Assembly: GCA_001953115.1 (NCBI GenBank)
Contig: LSSL01005710.1
Location: 1-10,131 of the forward strand
Length of the DNA: 10,131 nucleotides
Source of the DNA: Smittium mucronatum
Lineage: Eukaryota > Kickxellomycota > Harpellomycetes > Harpellales > Legeriomycetaceae
Reading direction: 5' to 3'
Shown here: piece by piece, positions 8,507 through 10,131 of the stretch
How positions within the stretch are numbered: the stretch's first letter is position 1
Layout: each line of letters starts with the position of its first letter
The notes under the pieces: model-generated
Told to the model about the DNA's origin: nothing
What the model saw: the letters and a program-made list of their open reading frames with translations, nothing else
The model's database searches: none
Position numbers and translations under genes: made by a program

Positions 8507-8521
8507 AGATTATTATTGTCT
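8507..8521. repeat. target-site duplication of element A, right copy
   Basis: Exact repeat of 7866-7880, directly next to the element's CCCCTAAG 5' end. Agreement over 15 of 15 bases, with both neighbouring bases different on the left side, defines the insertion boundary. Confidence 0.8.
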
Positions 8522-9280
8522 ATCCTATTATTTACATAGCAAAACATATATTAATTTATATCGAATGCATTTTTATACCATCATTGCTCAAGTGTGAATA
8601 AAACCACACATTTCCAGTGAATTAAATAGTTATAAAAAAATTAAAAAAATAATTCTGAAAAATTTCCGTTTACAGTAGGAGAGATTATGTTTTTTAAAAA
8701 GAATCTTTTAGACCCTTTAAAAGATAGGCATATTTATCGTTCAAGGCCTCCACGGGATCCAAAGTTTCAATGGATCAAGAAAAATAGAAAAAAGACTTCT
8801 AGCATTTCAGAATTATCAATTTTTTCAAATAAAGATTGTTTTTTTAATTTTTGTGTTACCGAGCGAGTATATATTTGTTCTATGACTATTTCATAAATTA
8901 GATTGCTAGTAAAGCTTTTTAAAATACATTCCCCAATTTGAGAAGAAACCTGAGCAAGTACTTATGATGCTTTTTTATATTAACCCATCTTTGGAGAAAA
9001 ATACTAAGATTATCCGTTTTAATTATTACTATTTTATACTTATGGTCTATAATATTGACCTAGTATTAAGGATGAGATGAAAGTAGTTCTCATGCAGATC
9101 GAGAATTGTTTTTTTAAACAGATCCAAAGAACGAATATTATTCATTTTTTCCCCAATCTTAAAAAAATAAATATTATTTCGATATCAAATTTAAAAAATA
9201 ATTTTTAATAATTAATTAATACCCAAATCTCAATCATATTGGTAATATAATAATATTTTGGGAGTATTTTTATTTCTCTT
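8522..9280. other. A/T-rich intergenic region between elements A and B
   Basis: Apart from the small ORF at 8687-8896, I see no gene, RNA gene or clear repeat. The sequence is A/T-rich with homopolymer runs. The left end continues the DNA that lay right of foldback element F before A was inserted. Confidence 0.5.
8687..8896 (+). CDS. small hypothetical ORF, possibly an exon remnant
   Basis: A 69-codon frame with a real ATG and a TAA stop. The first half is basic and less A/T-rich (DPLKDRHIYRSRPPRDPK, then IKKNRKK). The second half is hydrophobic, Phe-rich and looks like translated A/T-rich intergenic DNA. I recognise no family. A pyrimidine-containing TTTACAG at 8669-8675 resembles a 3' splice site, and the frame is open from there to the ATG, so the start could instead be the 5' edge of an internal exon. 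No partner exon is evident. It may be a chance ORF or the remnant of a gene. Confidence 0.2.
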   Translation: MFFKKNLLDPLKDRHIYRSRPPRDPKFQWIKKNRKKTSSISELSIFSNKDCFFNFCVTERVYICSMTIS

Positions 9281-10001
9281 TCACCGAATTTTATCTTAAA
9301 ATAAAATGATTGAAAAACGTACCAAAAGAATTTCAAAAAAGGAAAAAGCCGTCTGAGCCTAGAGGATCACCTTAAGCATTTTTCTATTTAAAAATGGTTA
9401 ATTTAATACAAGTATTTTTTCAATTTTTTTGATAAAAACGGAATCCCAAAAAATAATAAAAGAAAAAGAAAACTCCCATACAGAGCATGTTATAATTATA
9501 TAAGCGTTATGCTCTTCTTCGAGCTAACAGCCAAATACCTGTAGAGAGAGGGCGCAATTCACTAACCTAAAGACTCTTATCGGAATTTCTTCGATTGAGC
9601 TGAGGTACTGATGCCTCATACAGGAAATAAATATCATCCTTGAAAACTAAAAAAATCACTTTGTGAATATTGAGCTTTTAAATAAAACCCATACCTGATA
9701 TCATTGATAAGAAGTTGCTCCTTCTCAAAAATCACAAGCTGTTTTGTGAGGGTTTTTTGTATAAACCGCCAGGAGTGAGATCCGCAAATATTTTAAATCT
9801 CGAAATTTGGCATAGAAAATTCTCCGGTGTATTAGAAGCTGGTAGATTCCTTTTTTTTCTCGATGTAACTTCTCTAAAGTAATTGGCCTATGAAAATCAG
9901 CCCCATTGTATCCATTATTAACAAACAATAAATGTGTATTTTTATGTGAAATTTTAGTATAGAGTACTTCGAAAAGTATACTATTTAAGACCTTAAATCA
10001 C
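9281..10001 (-). mobile_element. old diverged copy of family A (copy B)
   Basis: The same landmarks as in copy A occur in the same order: TCACCGAATTTTATC near the 3' end (A: TCACGGAATTTTATT), CAAAAGAATTT-like then AAAAA runs, GGCGCAATTCACTAACC (A: GGTGCAATCTACCAACA), GAGATCCG near 9777-9784 (A: 8262-8269) and TGTGAAATTTTAG at 9945 (A: 8428). The distance from the GCAATC landmark to TGTGAA is about 392 bp here and 387 bp in A, so the copies are collinear. B lacks the first ~26 nt of the family where it meets copy C. It has about 120 extra bases at about 9352-9475. Its poly(A) region is degraded (GAAAGAGAAATAAAAA). Reading frames are broken. It is clearly the oldest of the three copies. Confidence 0.6.
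9352..9475. other. extra segment inside copy B relative to copy A
   Basis: From the 3'-end landmark to the GCAATC landmark copy A spans about 140 bp and copy B about 264 bp. The surplus falls roughly here and is A/T-rich with no recognisable content. It could be an insertion in B or a deletion in the lineage of A. Its edges are uncertain by tens of bases. Confidence 0.35.
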
Positions 10002-10080
10002 CCCTAAGACTGAAATACCTTGCCGTGGTTTAGGGGCTTAATATTGTACTTTTCGAAGTACACTAGACCAAAATTTCACA
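9945..10080. repeat. inverted repeat made by head-to-head copies B and C
   Basis: TGTGAAATTTTAG at 9945 and its inverted counterpart ending at 10080 begin two arms of about 50 bp that match with several differences. Both arms include the ACTTCGAAAAGT / ACTTTTCGAAGT hairpin core. The arms are the 5' regions of copies B (minus) and C (plus). The palindrome is thus explained by the arrangement of two elements and need not be an element of its own. Confidence 0.65.
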
Positions 10081-10131
10081 CAGCGCTGTACTATTCTTGG
10101 TTGGGAATAGTGGAGACAGCGCACAGCGATT
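10002..10131 (+). mobile_element. 5' part of a third family A element (copy C), cut by the window edge
   Basis: It starts with CCCCTAAGACTGAAATACC and aligns with the first 130 bases of copy A at about 90% identity, with roughly a dozen differences. It is in the opposite orientation to A and B. The UUCG hairpin and the HTALYYSWLG frame are both kept. The shared first base with copy A fixes the family's 5' terminus. It adjoins copy B at the point where B loses its first ~26 nt, which suggests either that C was inserted into B or that B was 5'-truncated. The rest lies outside the window. Confidence 0.75.

Noticed and set aside
9725..9928. 67-codon minus-strand frame in copy B
   Set aside because: It starts only at TTG, is not in the frame of copy A's open reading frame, and shares DNA but not protein sequence with it. 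It is a chance frame in a decayed element.
1..10131. CRISPR arrays, rRNA or tRNA genes, bacterial operon features
   Set aside because: No regularly spaced repeats, cloverleaf or conserved rRNA segments were seen, and everything else points to a eukaryotic nuclear region.

Overview
The window looks like nuclear DNA of an AT-rich fungus. It holds one long, intronless protein gene, on the minus strand, that belongs to the Rax2 family of fungal cell-polarity proteins. The intergenic DNA around it is extremely A/T-rich, and on the right it is full of degenerate repeats. The family and the base composition point to a fungus. The unusual C-terminal SH3 domain would fit an early-diverging lineage (Zoopagomycota or Mucoromycota type) better than yeasts, but I cannot place it more precisely. 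The reading frame fits the standard nuclear code and ends in TAG.

Left to right: 1-267 is A/T-rich 3' flank. Positions 268-6444 (minus) encode a 2058-residue Rax2-like protein: signal anchor or signal peptide, a large glycosylated ectodomain of about 1160 residues with recurring [LVI]-Y-x-G-x-F blade motifs, one transmembrane helix at residues 1217-1240, a Ser/Asn-rich cytoplasmic tail of about 750 residues, and a terminal SH3 domain. Positions 6445-7184 are the promoter side of this gene, with a TATA-like run but no other gene.

From about 7185 to the right edge the DNA is mostly mobile-element remains. Element F (about 7196-7867) is a 670-bp foldback: its outer ~90 bp arms are inverted repeats about 90% identical, and the similarity continues inward, weakly, to a small central hairpin. 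Element A (7881-8506, minus) is a complete retroposed element. It has a 10-nt poly(A) tail, an AATAAA signal 12 nt before the tail, and a perfect 15-bp target-site duplication. It was inserted at the outer edge of F. After 8522-9280 (A/T-rich, one unconvincing small ORF) come two more members of family A: an old, diverged, near full-length copy B (about 9281-10001, minus) and a younger copy C (10002 to the edge, plus, about 90% identical to A). C abuts B head to head. A and C start at the same base (CCCCTAAG), which fixes the 5' end of the family.

The gene and the repeats have no evident functional link. The repeats lie upstream of the Rax2 gene, in the region that would separate it from its neighbour. 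The main points of interest are the Rax2-SH3 architecture and a short polyadenylated retroposon family that I do not recognise, whose 5' end carries a UUCG-capped hairpin and a possible acidic reading frame.
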